A stretch of DNA of 64,000 bases from Aristolochia californica (Eukaryota > Streptophyta > Magnoliopsida > Piperales > Aristolochiaceae), in contig JARWKL010000012.1 in the NCBI GenBank assembly GCA_029961685.1, forward strand, positions 24,475,227 through 24,539,226. The letters are read 5' to 3'. The notes under the pieces were generated by a model. That model searched no databases. It was not told the DNA's origin and worked only from the letters and a program-made list of their open reading frames with translations. Position numbers and translations under genes: made by a program. Within the stretch, counting starts at the first letter, position 1. Each line of letters starts with the position of its first letter. Shown here piece after piece: positions 44,770 to 56,216 of the stretch.

Positions 44770-44967
44770 ATGGTGATAAAGCCAACAGTTGCATTGAGGG
44801 CTGTGGCCGTGGGTGGGATTGCAGCATTCGCCAAGGTGGCTGGTGTTATGAAGGCTGCAGGAGGCATAAAGTTGGGAGCAGCAGCAGCTGCCGTGACTGC
44901 CGCTGCAACTGCAGCAATGTCAGGGAACAAGCAGGAAGAACACCCTCCAACAGATGCTTCAAAATAG
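44770..44967 (+). CDS. Small conserved-looking Ala/Gly-rich protein, 65 residues
   Basis: The function is unknown. A good acceptor (TATGGATGCTGGTTGTTTTAG) ends at 44761, and the first ATG in the exon, at 44770, opens a 65-residue frame. It has a basic start (MVIKPTVALRAVAVGGIAAF), then a hydrophobic stretch AKVAGVMKAAGGIKLGAAAA and a polar tail ending KQEEHPPTDASK. The centre (about residues 7-52) is Ala, Gly and Val with small Lys steps and could form a membrane-associated helix or hairpin. I recall similar short unnamed proteins in other plants but cannot name the family. Upstream exons, probably untranslated, must exist because of the acceptor, but I could not place them. The frame opposite on the minus strand is a shadow of the Ala-rich codons. 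Confidence 0.65.
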   Translation: MVIKPTVALRAVAVGGIAAFAKVAGVMKAAGGIKLGAAAAAVTAAATAAMSGNKQEEHPPTDASK

Positions 44968-46167
44968 CCTTCAGAAACTGTATACTTTTGGTGCAAACGT
45001 TGGTGTATTATGAGAAGGACCTGATTAACTTTGTTCAAACGTTTTTTCCCAGTGACTTCAAATTTTCAACTGGAGATATGTAATCAGTCTCAATAAAGCA
45101 AGATGATCAACCATTTCAATCTTGGCATGATGTTTTATGTTCTGCTTTATTATCTTTCATGTTTACTCTCTAGTTTCTAGGTCTGTAATGGAGTTCCTTA
45201 TTGAGTTTGGAGGTGAAATGTAGGATTTATCAACGTTTGCAGAAGAATTATCTAGCATCGGAAGGGCAGTAGGATTCGTTTCAACGAATTTTACTAAGTT
45301 TTTCTTTCTTACTGAATTCCTCAAGAAGTATGTAATATTTGCAGAAGGATTCGTTTTATAACACAAAGCTTGCTTAACAGTAGTCCTAAATATGAAACTT
45401 CTGTGCGGCGAGTACATTTCATTTGATCCATCTCTGTAAGATCCTTTGTAAAGGTTTGGGACGCGAATCGTTCTGTTGGGTGATTGGACCATAGATGACA
45501 AGATGGTTCATATAGATTCAGATTGGTTTCTACAAAGTTTGCTTAAATGATCCTTCAAGATTTGTCCTCACTCGTGAACTCGTGAACTATGGTTCGGTCG
45601 AAATCACTCGTGAACTTAAAACGATTCTTGAACCTGATTTGAGATGGCTCAGTTCGATGCACCCTTGCTATACACTAAAGAATGTCGAGTGCCATTGGGG
45701 GAAATCTTCGAGATCGATTCAAAGCCTCCAATGATTCCTCATCCGAGAGAGCTCTCTTGGGTAGGAGATTCCAAGACCAGCTACTAGATTTGATGTTTGG
45801 TGTACGAGTATTTAATAGACACCATAGGATTTATCACCAAATGGAAAAACAATTCAGAGCAATCAACACAACGGACGCCGAGCCATGGGCGAGCACAGTC
45901 ACAGGTCAGAATCAAGCTCAACAGAGCCTGCAAAAGTTTGTGCCCGGAGGGCCCCGGTAACACATCGATTCTCGTGGAGACTCTTGAAATCTGAACAACC
46001 ACCTTGACCAAATCTCCAATCCAGAAATTCACGGGATTCCTCTTTTATTTTACCAGCCTCCGGAGTTTCCATTCAATACAAATAAGCGAAGGTACCGTAT
46101 GCAATAATAATCTTCTAGTACTACCGATTTCTGAATCATCGATGATCAACCAAACGAATAAGAAAAA
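44968..46167. other. Spacer between the small gene and the receptor kinase (3' ends converge)
   Basis: Should contain the 3' UTRs of both neighbours, which are transcribed towards each other. The open frames at 45163-45501 (minus) and 45682-45960 (plus) show no recognisable domain and are not called. Confidence 0.4.
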
Positions 46168-48606
46168 TCAGAACAAATTCCTGTTGGGGGCCGCGTCATC
46201 CGACAGGACGGGCGAAGAACCAGAGGAAGAGAGGTAAGTCGCCGGAGAGGAGAGCCCTCCACACCTTCTCCCGCTGCTTCCTCTGGCTCCTATCTCTTCG
46301 ATCATCTTATGAACGATGCCCATCTTCGGACGGTCTCTGGGCTCTGGAGCCAGGCAGAGTAAGGCCACCTGTAACAGGCCTACCATCTCTTCCTCCATTT
46401 CTCTCTCCCTTAACAGCTCCAGATCAAAAACTTCCGACGTCCATTCTTCCCTTACCGTACCCCGCACCCACTTTACTAGGTCGACTTCTCCGTCACCAGG
46501 CATTTTCCCAGTTAGCATCTCCAGAAGAATTACCCCGAAGCTGTACACATCACACTTTTGGGGGACTTTATTGCTGTGGTGATTGTTACTGCCGGCCACT
46601 AGTTCCGGAGCCTTGTAAGCTTTGCTGGGTGAAAATGATGCTGACGATGGAGGGAGGAGGAGGTGGAGTCCGAAATCTGAGATGCAAGCATGCCAGTTCC
46701 TGTCGACCAAGATGTTGGACGATGTTAGATGACCATGGGCCATCTTTGCCTGGCATGAGTCGTGGAGGAAGGCCAGGCCCTGCGCAGCCCCTGCGGCTAG
46801 CTTCAGTCTTGTTGTCCATCCAAGAGGGGTTCGTCCTGGTCCCCTGTTACCTGTAATACAAGGAAAGACGACATAACGTTGGGATCAAACAGCTCGGACC
46901 TTGAAATTTTCTTCAGGTGGAAAGGACAAATTGTAAAGGATTCTCCTAGGCCAGAATAGTGTAGGATACGGCGACACAACCAGAAGAAAACACGAACTCT
47001 GATCTACAGATTTTCTTTGAACTTCAATCACAATGCACTGACTTCGGCACATACATGATACAACAGCGGCGCAACGGTTGTAACTCGGAAATCTTTGGTC
47101 TTACTTGTCAGTCATTTCATCGAACATGTTCATGCAATAATTGGTGAAACAGGGGAATCCAAGAGTTACAGTTCTGGTTTGTTCAGCGGTTACAGCAGAA
47201 TACTGGAAATACAAAAAAATCCTCTTTCTTTCCCAGGGCAGTATCAAATATCAGACAAATGCATCATTGTTCATTTTCTTGCAAAATTTCGAGGCGCGAA
47301 GGGAGGATTTATTTAACAAATATATGTAATTACGCGCAAAGGAGAGAGGAAACTGACCATGTAGCAGGGAGTGAAGGCTGCCGCTATGGAGGAAGTCGTA
47401 TACCAGGAGCATCTCGTCTTTGGAGGAGTAGAATGCCCGGAGCGCGATCACATTGTCGTGCCTTAATCTACCCACCTCCCTTAACGTTGGCCACACTTCT
47501 TTCCCGTTCCTCCTCTCTCTCACCCGCTTCACCACCACCACCTTCCCCCCCTCCATCACCGCCTTGTAGGTGGTCCCTACGACCCCTTTACCCAGCATCT
47601 CCGCCGATGCTCGGAGCAGGTCCTCCACTCGCTGGAATCCCTCGCAGCCCTCGAAAAACACCATTTCCTCCTCTATACCTCCACGTTTTCTCTCCCTATT
47701 GCCCCCTGTGTTGCTACTCACTTGCCATTGTTTCTTCGGCGGGCCCTCCGCCCTTTTGGCGCATCGGTAGCAGCAGAAGAAGAACAAGGCCATGATCATG
47801 AGTAGAGCGAGAACATCAGCGACGATGATTAGTAACAGAAGATTTCGGGTCAGCTTCGGCCTCCGGTGCTCGTTGCCTAACAGAGACAAAGGCAGGGGGT
47901 CGCTCCCGAGGGGCTTTCTCGAGCAATTCACGGGCAAAGGGTTTCCGCACAGGTTCTGATTTCCAAGAAAAGACTCCACCGGGAAAAAAGAGACCACTTT
48001 CGGGATTCCCCCGACAAGGTTGTTACCGGAGACGTTGAAATCGGAGAGGGCTGCCGGAATGTTCGTCAAAGGCCCAGTGAAGGAATTCTCCTCCAACAGA
48101 AGCGTCACCAAATGCGTCAGCTGGCTCAACTCTTCCCCGGGGATATGACCCGAGAAGCGATTGTGGGAGAGGTCCAGCCGGCGGAGGCGATGGAGGGAGC
48201 TGATTCCAGCTGGGAAGTTTCCTGAGAACCCGTTAAACGACAGATAGAGAAGCTTCATGTTTTTTAAACCAGACAAGTCGAGCGCCGCAGGCTTCGAAGT
48301 GGTGGAAAGATTGTTGTGCTGAAGAGAGAGGAGTCTCAGCTGGTCGAGACGAGTCAATGCCTGGATGGAACCGGTAAGGTTCATGGCCTGTAAAACAAGT
48401 CGAGTGACTCTGGCATTGCGGCAAGTGACACCCACCCAGGAACCAGAGCAGGGATCCGTGGCCTCGGACCACGACGAGAGAAAATCCGCAGAGTCCGCCG
48501 ACGACTTGAACTCCAGCAATGGGTAAACATCCGGAGACCCAATCGCAGAAACGAAATCGAAGAAACTGAACAGAGAGAACAGAAAGAGCGACGTCAGACG
48601 CAGCAT
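46168..48606 (-). CDS. LRR receptor-like kinase, subfamily III type, probably kinase-inactive
   Basis: Plasma-membrane receptor-like protein. Two exons: 47358-48606, then 46168-46850; the 507-base intron keeps frame, giving 643 residues. Order: signal peptide (MLRLTSLFLFSLFSFFDFVS); an N-terminal LRR cap with paired Cys (DPCSGSWVGVTC); about six LRRs (for example LRRLDLSHNRFSGHIPG); a juxtamembrane CGNPLPVNC pair; a membrane span with LLLLIIVADVLALLMIMALF; then a kinase domain. The Gly loop (LGKGVVGTTYKAV), the beta-3 Lys (VVVVKRV), DFG (ISDFG) and APE are kept. The catalytic loop reads AHGHLTSSNIL where active kinases have HRDLKxxN: the catalytic Asp and Lys are lost. Signalling is therefore expected through ATP-bound scaffolding or a partner kinase, as in many subfamily III members. 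The short C-terminal tail is Ser/Gly-rich. Ligand unknown. Confidence 0.94.
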
Positions 48607-50169
48607 TTTCGGAAATAGGAGAAGAGAGATAGAGAGAAGCAGGAAACGGTAAGCGGAGCATGTACAGAAAAAACGAGTTCATTATAAATACTGGGATGGG
48701 GAAGGTAGAAAGAAAGAGAGACGTTAGAGGAGGACAGAGACGTTGGGGCAGGTATGTAAATTCAAGGCATTCATGAAGACAAGCGAAATAACGTGTCGGG
48801 GCGCGTATTGAACTACGTCCGTCCGATTCGAGGAAAAACAATTCCCTTGTATGGTAACTATTTTTCCGAGAGGAAGAAGTAAGTGGTGGGCCCACTACAA
48901 TCGTCTTGCTGTCTTTAGTTGCAGAGGTATTCAGGGTGGTCCCACGGGCCTCGAATTAATAGCCATGTGGTAGGGTAGCTGGGCTTTACGAGACCACAAG
49001 ATGGGCCCAGTGTACAGGAATGTATACAACTAACAAAACGGAACGCTCTCTTCTTTGTTGCTGCCAGCGGTAGCCGAGCTGTGTGGTACCGCTGCTGCTG
49101 TGGAAGATAAAGCGACTCCATTGGCGGATTTCTTAACGTTTCCGAACACGATTAGGAAAAACGAATACCAGAACGAACCCACGACCACTACTTCCTTCCC
49201 CTTTCTGTATCAAATTCGAGACTATCCAACAATACACCGACCATAATTGATATTCGCAACTGTATTGAATGATGCGTAAAACGCATCATCAATACACCCA
49301 CCACCTGTAATCGGACGTAGCGAGGGGAGGAAAGAAGAAATGAGATGAAATCCATGAAGTTCCCAGTACAGTTTCATTGATGGAGATGTTTGGTGAAACT
49401 TGGAAGGCCTTAACTTTGATTGCTTTCAATGGAGCTGAAACCTGAACTTGCCAACAGCAACCATTGGGACGGAGATGCTGCTGATCATTCAAAATCTGTA
49501 CATTCTTGGTGCTTGAAAGGAGCACCAAAAGTGATCCAGAGACTGGAATAATTGATTTGTCTTACCCACATCTAATATAATATCAATAGTGTTATATCAG
49601 TTTTACTAGTTACATAAACTAACAAATAAAACTCAGCTCCACTTACTACTTACAATAAACTAACAATTCAGTGACGAACACAATATTGGGATCCAATGTC
49701 TGAGTCGATTAAAGTAGGTCTAAGAAAAAACAGGACACAGAGGCCAGTTTTGGAACAGAAAACAAGATCAAAGGATGGATACACAAAGGCCATTTATAGG
49801 CGGATTGCTGCAGAGACGGCACTGCAATTATATAATGGCAGTAAGTTTTATATCGAAAACCTGAACGAAAAGAAGGAGAAGAATCGATGGGATGGGATGG
49901 ATAAATACCTGATTTTCAACGAGTACTCTAGTTATAACTGCAAGACGGATCTTGTCGGGAGGTGCACAGTTTCATTTCATGTCGGTCAGGGTCGTCGTCC
50001 TCGGTCATTGAAGCCGGAAGCATGTTTGTCATTGCCGTGCATAATTCTTCTGACTGCTAGTTCCAGGAGAAAGACAATCAAGTACTATTTTTCTGTTCGT
50101 ATCCATGTCAATTCATTCTAATCGAAATTCTATCAATAATTAATTAACGTGGTAGTTTTAAAACAAATA
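48607..50169. other. Receptor kinase promoter region and spacer; possible extra LBD exon
   Basis: Bases 48607-48900 should hold the promoter and leader of the kinase. A perfect 9-base inverted repeat (ATGATGCGT-AAA-ACGCATCAT) lies at 49269-49289. On the minus strand at about 50050-49928, an acceptor-like CTGGAACTAGCAG is followed by SEELCTAMTNMLPASMTEDD and more before a stop; this could be a last exon of the LBD gene. The 141-aa frame on the plus strand at 49696 is not supported. Confidence 0.4.
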
Positions 50170-50860
50170 CTAATTAAAATCTGGAAGCAAAAAATGAAGA
50201 GGGATCGATCTTGCCCAATTGCTATTGACCGCTAGCTGCTGATAATGGGCGGCATCGAACTGCTCAGCGCCGGATGAAGTGAATGCATGCTGAAGCTGAT
50301 CACCAGCGCCGGTTTTTGCTTGAATCTACACGATGCAGCAAAAATAAATCAAACTTAAAGAGAACATTACGAAGTTCTGATCAAGAAAGAAACAAACAAA
50401 GAATCAAGAAAACGAAAAGATCGATCCCCGGAAGAATCAAAGAAAGATGGAAATATATATTACAAAAACCTAAAGACGTGAAGAAGGAAACCACCATTAA
50501 AGGAGGAGGTATCGGACGCTGGTAGCGGCATAATTCAAGCAGCCGCTGCACTGCTGTCAGCTCCATCTCCAACATCTTTATGTTATTCTGAAGATCGTTG
50601 ATGTTGCCAAGACAGCCATGCACGGGGTCACTTATCCAAGCGTCGGCTTCAAAGACGAGAGCCCGGACGGCGTCGTCTCGGAGAGGCGGCTCAATCGAGC
50701 GGACCAGCTTCCGCATGTAATCGGGGCGGAACAAGCGATGTAGGTGCTCGTATTCCTTTATAAGCGGTTCCGCCGCGAAGTAGGGGCGCAGAGGGCAGTC
50801 GCTGCTGCAAGTCCGCCTTTGCCGCTTGCATGCAGCGCAAGTTGTTTCGTTCTTCGACAT
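50170..50860 (-). CDS. LOB-domain (LBD/ASL) transcription factor
   Basis: Plant-specific DNA-binding protein with roles in organ boundaries, roots, pollen or leaf patterning. Exon 1 is 50495-50860; exon 2 is 50170-50325 in the simplest model, giving 173 residues. The zinc-binding block is complete near the N-terminus: C8-x2-C11-x6-C18-x3-C22 (CAACKRQRRTCSSDC), followed by PLRPYFAAE. The GAS block is degenerate: where most members have FGASNV, this reads LFRPDYMRKLVRSIEPPLRD. The following EADAWISDPVHGCLG matches the usual YEA..R..DPVYGC segment. The Leu-zipper-like region (LGNINDLQNNIKMLEMELTA) is partly kept. The exact subgroup is unclear. The 3' end is uncertain: exon 2 could end at an internal donor and join a further exon near 50050-49928. 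Confidence 0.85.
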
Positions 50861-52051
50861 TCTGCGGCGGAGGGGTGGGGTGGGGAGCGGCGGCGGTCTT
50901 TAGAGATACCTAACCAAGGAGATAGTGAAGACGAAAGAAAAAGACGATGTCACTACTCCCAGCAGCACAGAGATCTCAAATCAGGGACACGGGCAGGAGA
51001 AAGCACCGTAATCAATTAGATATTTGATTCTCGCGGGCCAGGAGATACGCCGGAAAAAGAGGAGATGAGAGTTCGATGTAACGTACGAGGGAATCAGTGA
51101 GACGAGGCAAAGAGAAGCGAAAACTGAAAGGAGTGAGGTGCAGGGCAAGGGCAAGCACTGCAGGAAACGTGGCATCCAGCAGTTCTGTCTATCTCTCGAG
51201 GTTTACGAGTGGCCCCATTCCAAGGTGGCAATTCTAACCGATTATTTGATATTATTTGATTATTTAATTAAAAAATAATATAAAAAAATTCTTAACCCAC
51301 GTAAGAATTTATCCATTTACTTATATACCGGCTATCAAATTATTAACCGATTATCCACATAAGGTATAAAGAATTTATTTTATATATATATATATATATA
51401 TTTTAAGAGTTGTTGAGGACAAAACAAAATTAGGTAAATGGGTAAAGAAATAGATAAAACAAAATATTCTTTTAAAATTTCTAAAAATATCAAAATACTC
51501 GTACAAACAAGTATTATTAAAAAAATGATAAATAATATATATACATATATAAAGATTAAGAGGAAATGGAGTAGGTTATTCCACCTCCTTGCATAATAGA
51601 AATTTTCTCCTAATCTCTATAAAAGAGAATGGTGAAAGAGAAAATTATAAAATTATCTTAAATATTATTAGGTAATCTGGTAATCAGTACGGATTAACCA
51701 TTATTCACATTGCGCTTAACAGCAGCAAAAATACAAACAAGTTGAATACATGCAGGATCGACTTAGAAGAATATGAAAACATCACTACGAAATTGTAACT
51801 GTTGCCACTGTATTAATACAAATAGTTTGAATTTGCAAGTGAAAAATGAACCAAAACCCACCCCAGAAAGATGAATCGTATTGATAGACTTCATCTGAAT
51901 CAGCTCGGTGTCTTTAGCTTTAGGGAGAGTGTGAAGATAGATTTTTCCCTCTGCAGTTACTGGCACTTTTACAACGTCAACGAGGGAACCCTTTCGATGT
52001 CAACAATACTTTGGCACGAGGAAATCTTCAACTGGTAAGGGAAGAACCTTT
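50861..52051. other. LBD promoter region and MPPB 3' spacer
   Basis: The upstream region of the LBD gene is followed by strongly AT-rich sequence with an (AT)n microsatellite at about 51380-51401. The last few hundred bases before 52052 should be the 3' UTR of the peptidase gene on the minus strand. No coding region is recognised. Confidence 0.45.
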
Positions 52052-54953
52052 CTATTTCAAGCATGTCTCAGAACGAAACCAAGAGTAATCAGGCAATTGA
52101 TGAATTGGGCCTAGCGCAGCAATTGCAACATCCTGGATAGAAAACAAGATCCGAATGTTAGATGCTGCCTTAAAGTACCTGGATGTAAAAGGTTTGTTTA
52201 TGCATGTTATAGTGAAAGTGTTGTGTCTTTAATCCCTCACCTTATCAACAATGAAATTCTGAGCAGTTTCCATGACTGTAGCAGCATCAACAGCATCAAT
52301 GCGTGCAAATAGTTCCAAGAATGGAACTACCCGTCCGTACGTGAGCAGCTGCAGCCAACCCAAAAGGCTTTGAAGTTTATGCAACATGTACACACATCAT
52401 ATGAGCCGAACATAGGTCACAACTAATGACAGTACTGCAATATAATCTCCATTTACCTGACGTCCATTATTTTCTGCAACAGCACTGGTTCCATCAATAT
52501 GAAGCATCATAGCTGATTTTAGCTGCATTTTCAATTGTAAAGGAATGGTTGATCGTCCAAAGAATCAGTTGTACTCCAAAAGGACAACATTAAATTTCTA
52601 TGCACTACCAGAGAAATTTCATTATAATGAACAAAAACTTCAAAATGTTCAAAACTATTTTAAGCAATAGTTCAAGACATCACATTAACAAACTACCCAT
52701 AGATACACAGTCATAAAACACAAACAATCCAAGCACTGACCTGATTTCGGGCTCTCACAACTTCTACATCTGAAATCTGGGATGCCATTCTTCTTAGATC
52801 TTCCATTATTGCAAGTGACAGATCAGGCAAGCAGTCAGGCTGCAACAAAAATTGTTTGGTATGGAATGATGGAAACTAATTTATAAGAAGCCTTTCAATA
52901 GCCCACAGCACTAATTTCTGAGCTCATCCTTTTTTTCTTTTTGTTTAAAAAAATCATGCATTCATAAGAAACAAGTCACAATAAGTATAAGCCTTAGTAG
53001 TGCTTACTGCTGCAGTAGCATACATTCCAAACAGCCCCATATCACAATAATTAGTATTGAAGGCCATCATACTCTCTGCCAGATTGTTATTGCTGATTTT
53101 ACGAGCAAGCTCTGATCTGATCATTAGGGTAAATGATATCACTGAAACACTTAATTAAAAAATAAACTGATATGTAAAATGCAATGTATAAGGAACTACA
53201 TTTTCTCTCTTTAGATATTAAAAGAGATCATAAATGAATGAATGGGGACCTGGAAGGAAAAAAGTTAAAAATCCATGTGTGTTAGTAAAGCACCAATAGT
53301 GCTAGAAGGAGAGGTACAGATTTTATGTGCATGCTTCCTAACTTACAGATAAATCTTCAATCTCCACTGTATACATTTTTAGAATTTTCGGAAGTATCTG
53401 TATCAGGAACAGAAGCTTAAGAAGCATGTTCACCTTCAATTCAGAAGGTCTTACCCTGATAAATTACCCACACCAACACTTCTGTTCCATGATCCTAACA
53501 AGCTTTGGATAACCATTAGTGGAATGGAGTTTGGATCAGTCCAAGAGGTCCCCTTGAAAGCAACTATAAAATGTGCAATGGGCAAGTTGTCGTTGGCCAC
53601 CCGAACCTATACAATTAAGAAGCAAGCATCTTTTTTTTTGGATGATGATCAAGCAGTTCATTAAAAAAAAAACATTAGCGCAAGGGAAAATTCTCTCTCT
53701 CTAAAAAGGAAAGAGGCAAATGAGTGATAAATGACCTCAGATGCAGTAAAGACAGCTGGATTTCTCTCAACAAGCTGGGCTGCCATGGTTGGATCTGTTG
53801 AATGTTTATTAAACAATCTAATCACTTGGCTAACCACCTCCTCATGTTTTACTGCACCAGCTGCAGATACAACCTAGTGGACAACACATTTAAGAGCCCG
53901 TAGGCAAAAAAAAAGCAAAGCGAAAAAAGAAAAAAAGTATTGAGTTGGGAAGGTTTAGTTACCATCCGAGGCCCGGTGTAATGCTTAGAAATATAGTCAT
54001 ACAAATCACCCTTTGAGATAGTCTGGATATTCTCTGTTGGACCTAAAATTGTGTACCCCAGTGGATGATTTTGGAATGCGGCTGCATGTAAGTGATCAAA
54101 TATCACTTCTTCTATCTGGCCTTGCACCTGTCTAATCAATGAATTACTAGAAACAACAAAATATATTGTTTCAAAAAGCAGAATCCCATGATTGCTCAAT
54201 TCTCATACTTGGCAGTCATGGACCCAACAGAAGGAAATCATGCACAATAGTACCTCCAAAAGGATCTCACACTTATGCCAAACAGAAGTGCTAGCAAACC
54301 TCAGTGTGCTGTTGGGAACCTAGGAACTCTCACAATAATCCACTTCAAAGAAAAGAAAACAATGAAAAAAACACACATACTTCTTCCATTTCTCGAAGGA
54401 TAACACCACGTTCCCTTTCAATGGCACGGTTGGAGAAGCAAGAATTCTGTAAAATATCGGCAAGAATGTCGATTGCAACAGGGACATCATCACTTAAAAC
54501 ATTAGCATAAAAGGTGGTCTGCTCACGAGAAGTATAGGCATTTAGACGGGCACCCATGTTCTCTATTTCCACTTCAATATCACGGGCTGAGCGATGAGCA
54601 GTACCCTTAAAGATCATATGCTCTAAAAAGTGTGCTGTACCATTGGTTTCTGGGGTCTCAAAGCGGCTTCCAGCATCAATCCAAACACCAACAGAGGCTG
54701 TGTGTAATGCAGATGATGGAGAGGTCTCTGTGGCAACACGAATGCCATTTGGAAGGGTGGAAATACGGGTTTCAGGGAAATGGAGAACATTGTAGTGGTC
54801 ATGCACTTTTGGATCAGGTGAACTATGGCGGAGAAAGCGGTTATCACTTGCTGAATCAGTTGGGCTAATATGAGGGGCAATAGAGAGTGACATTCTTTGA
54901 AGATATAATGGTAGCCTTTTCATATTTCTGAAGATCTGAGATGCTCGAGCCAT
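52052..54953 (-). CDS. MPPB: Mitochondrial processing peptidase beta subunit
   Basis: Zinc metallopeptidase (M16 family) that removes presequences from imported mitochondrial proteins; in plants it is built into the cytochrome bc1 complex. Nine exons join in frame on the minus strand: 54381-54953, 53963-54127, 53736-53873, 53455-53606, 53008-53116, 52741-52839, 52457-52522, 52241-52348, 52052-52132, giving 496 residues. The Arg/Ser-rich start is a mitochondrial presequence. The inverted zinc motif HFLEH lies at residues 108-112, and the third ligand is Glu188 in LREMEE, 76 residues on. Further conserved blocks are [20 protein letters not shown], the [11 protein letters not shown] segment and [20 protein letters not shown]. 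The C-terminus reads [19 protein letters not shown], where related plant proteins, as I recall them, end near RRRTYWNRY, so the tail differs. The alpha subunit is excluded by the intact HxxEH. Confidence 0.95.
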
Positions 54954-56216
54954 GGATACTGTTGTCCTGAATCAGGTCTTTGCCTTCTTGTTCACAGATA
55001 GAGATAACAGAGGATTCTGTATGCTCTGGAATCTGTATCAGTTTTGGCTGCAGAATAAGTTTTAAAAAGCTCGTGATCATTCAATTTCCAAATGACACTG
55101 TAAATTTCATAGACTAAATCATCTCCACCTTTGCCAGTAACCAGTGTTACATTCAAACTCCTCAGAAAATTTAGCATAAACTTTTGTTTTTCCCAACATC
55201 CAAATGAGTAAACCAAATCCATTTGCTTGCAAGTACATTAATTCACTTGATCATCATCGAATAACTGAACATTCTTCAAAAATTTTGAAGAAAAGGGTAA
55301 ACCATTGCACGATATGAAGTAATTCATCAACTAACTAATTATAAATTTTGCTCTAAATACAGAGACTATATAAGACCTAATCTTCATCCTAGACATAAAC
55401 TTTCTCTTCCAAATTAACGCCAAAAATAGATATCTTCAGTGCAAAAAGTTTCCTCAGGCACACCTCATAACAAGTACAAAACAAAGAGGGCATGGAGTCA
55501 AGAGAACGACTTCCAGTACCGCATTAAAATACACACTTTTAAACCCTCAGCACTCCATTAGTAAAACACGGATACGCAAATATAATTAAAAACAATAGCA
55601 GTTTTAGCACCACTGAAAAGAAAAAACTCAAAAGCGCAGACTTGCAAACTTTCTTACCAAAATCCCGGTGGAGAATCACAAACACTGGGGACAAAAGCGT
55701 TCAACGTGTTCAAGTGTTTCCAGAGGAGGAGGTGTGACTCAGAGAACAAAAATATGATTTTGATGTATGAAAGTGTTTCCTCAGCTTTCGGGCGCTACAG
55801 GTACAAAATATGGGCGAGAGAAAAAGAAAACGCGGTCTTTTTAGTCTCCTCATAGACAGCCGCCCGAGCGTTTAGGTTTTGGCGGAGGGCCTTGTTGCCC
55901 GCTCATGTTGTCCAACTCGCCGAGCTGACTAGCGTCTTAAAACGAGTCGACTCCGAGTTTGACATAGTGATACGATCGATATAGCGATATCCAGAGACAG
56001 GTCGATACAAATGACGTCTCTTGTTTCGTGTCGGCTTTAAATTCCATGGACATTGGGCAATCAGTGACATATGAGTAGCTCGGGGTATGCAATATCGGGT
56101 CATAATTCACCATTCTACTGAGTAGCTCGGGATCAGCGTTGTAGAACACCGGCGGCGAGAGTCGGACAAGGAAAGAGAATTGTTCCTCAGGGCCAGGGAA
56201 AAAGAGCAGCCCAATA
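54954..56216. promoter_or_regulatory. Shared upstream region between divergent MPPB and MED9 genes
   Basis: The start codons at 54953 (minus) and 56217 (plus) face away from each other, 1263 bases apart. The MPPB leader probably reaches towards 55.7-55.8 kb, perhaps with an intron, because the sequence just upstream of its ATG is AT-rich and intron-like. The bases at 55840-56170 are the most GC-rich and the likeliest core of a two-way promoter. No element is identified with certainty. Confidence 0.45.

Noticed and set aside
45163..45501. 112-aa minus-strand frame
   Set aside because: No domain; it sits in repeat-like sequence with local direct repeats of GGATTCGTTT.
47259..47795. 178-aa plus-strand frame (Pro/Ser-rich)
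   Set aside because: Antisense shadow of the receptor kinase exon; its Pro/Ser richness reflects Gly/Arg codons on the coding strand.
48233..48895. 220-aa minus-strand frame
   Set aside because: Out-of-frame shadow of the receptor kinase first exon and its leader.
49696..50121. 141-aa plus-strand frame
   Set aside because: No domain, no splice context, and it overlaps a more convincing exon-like stretch on the minus strand.
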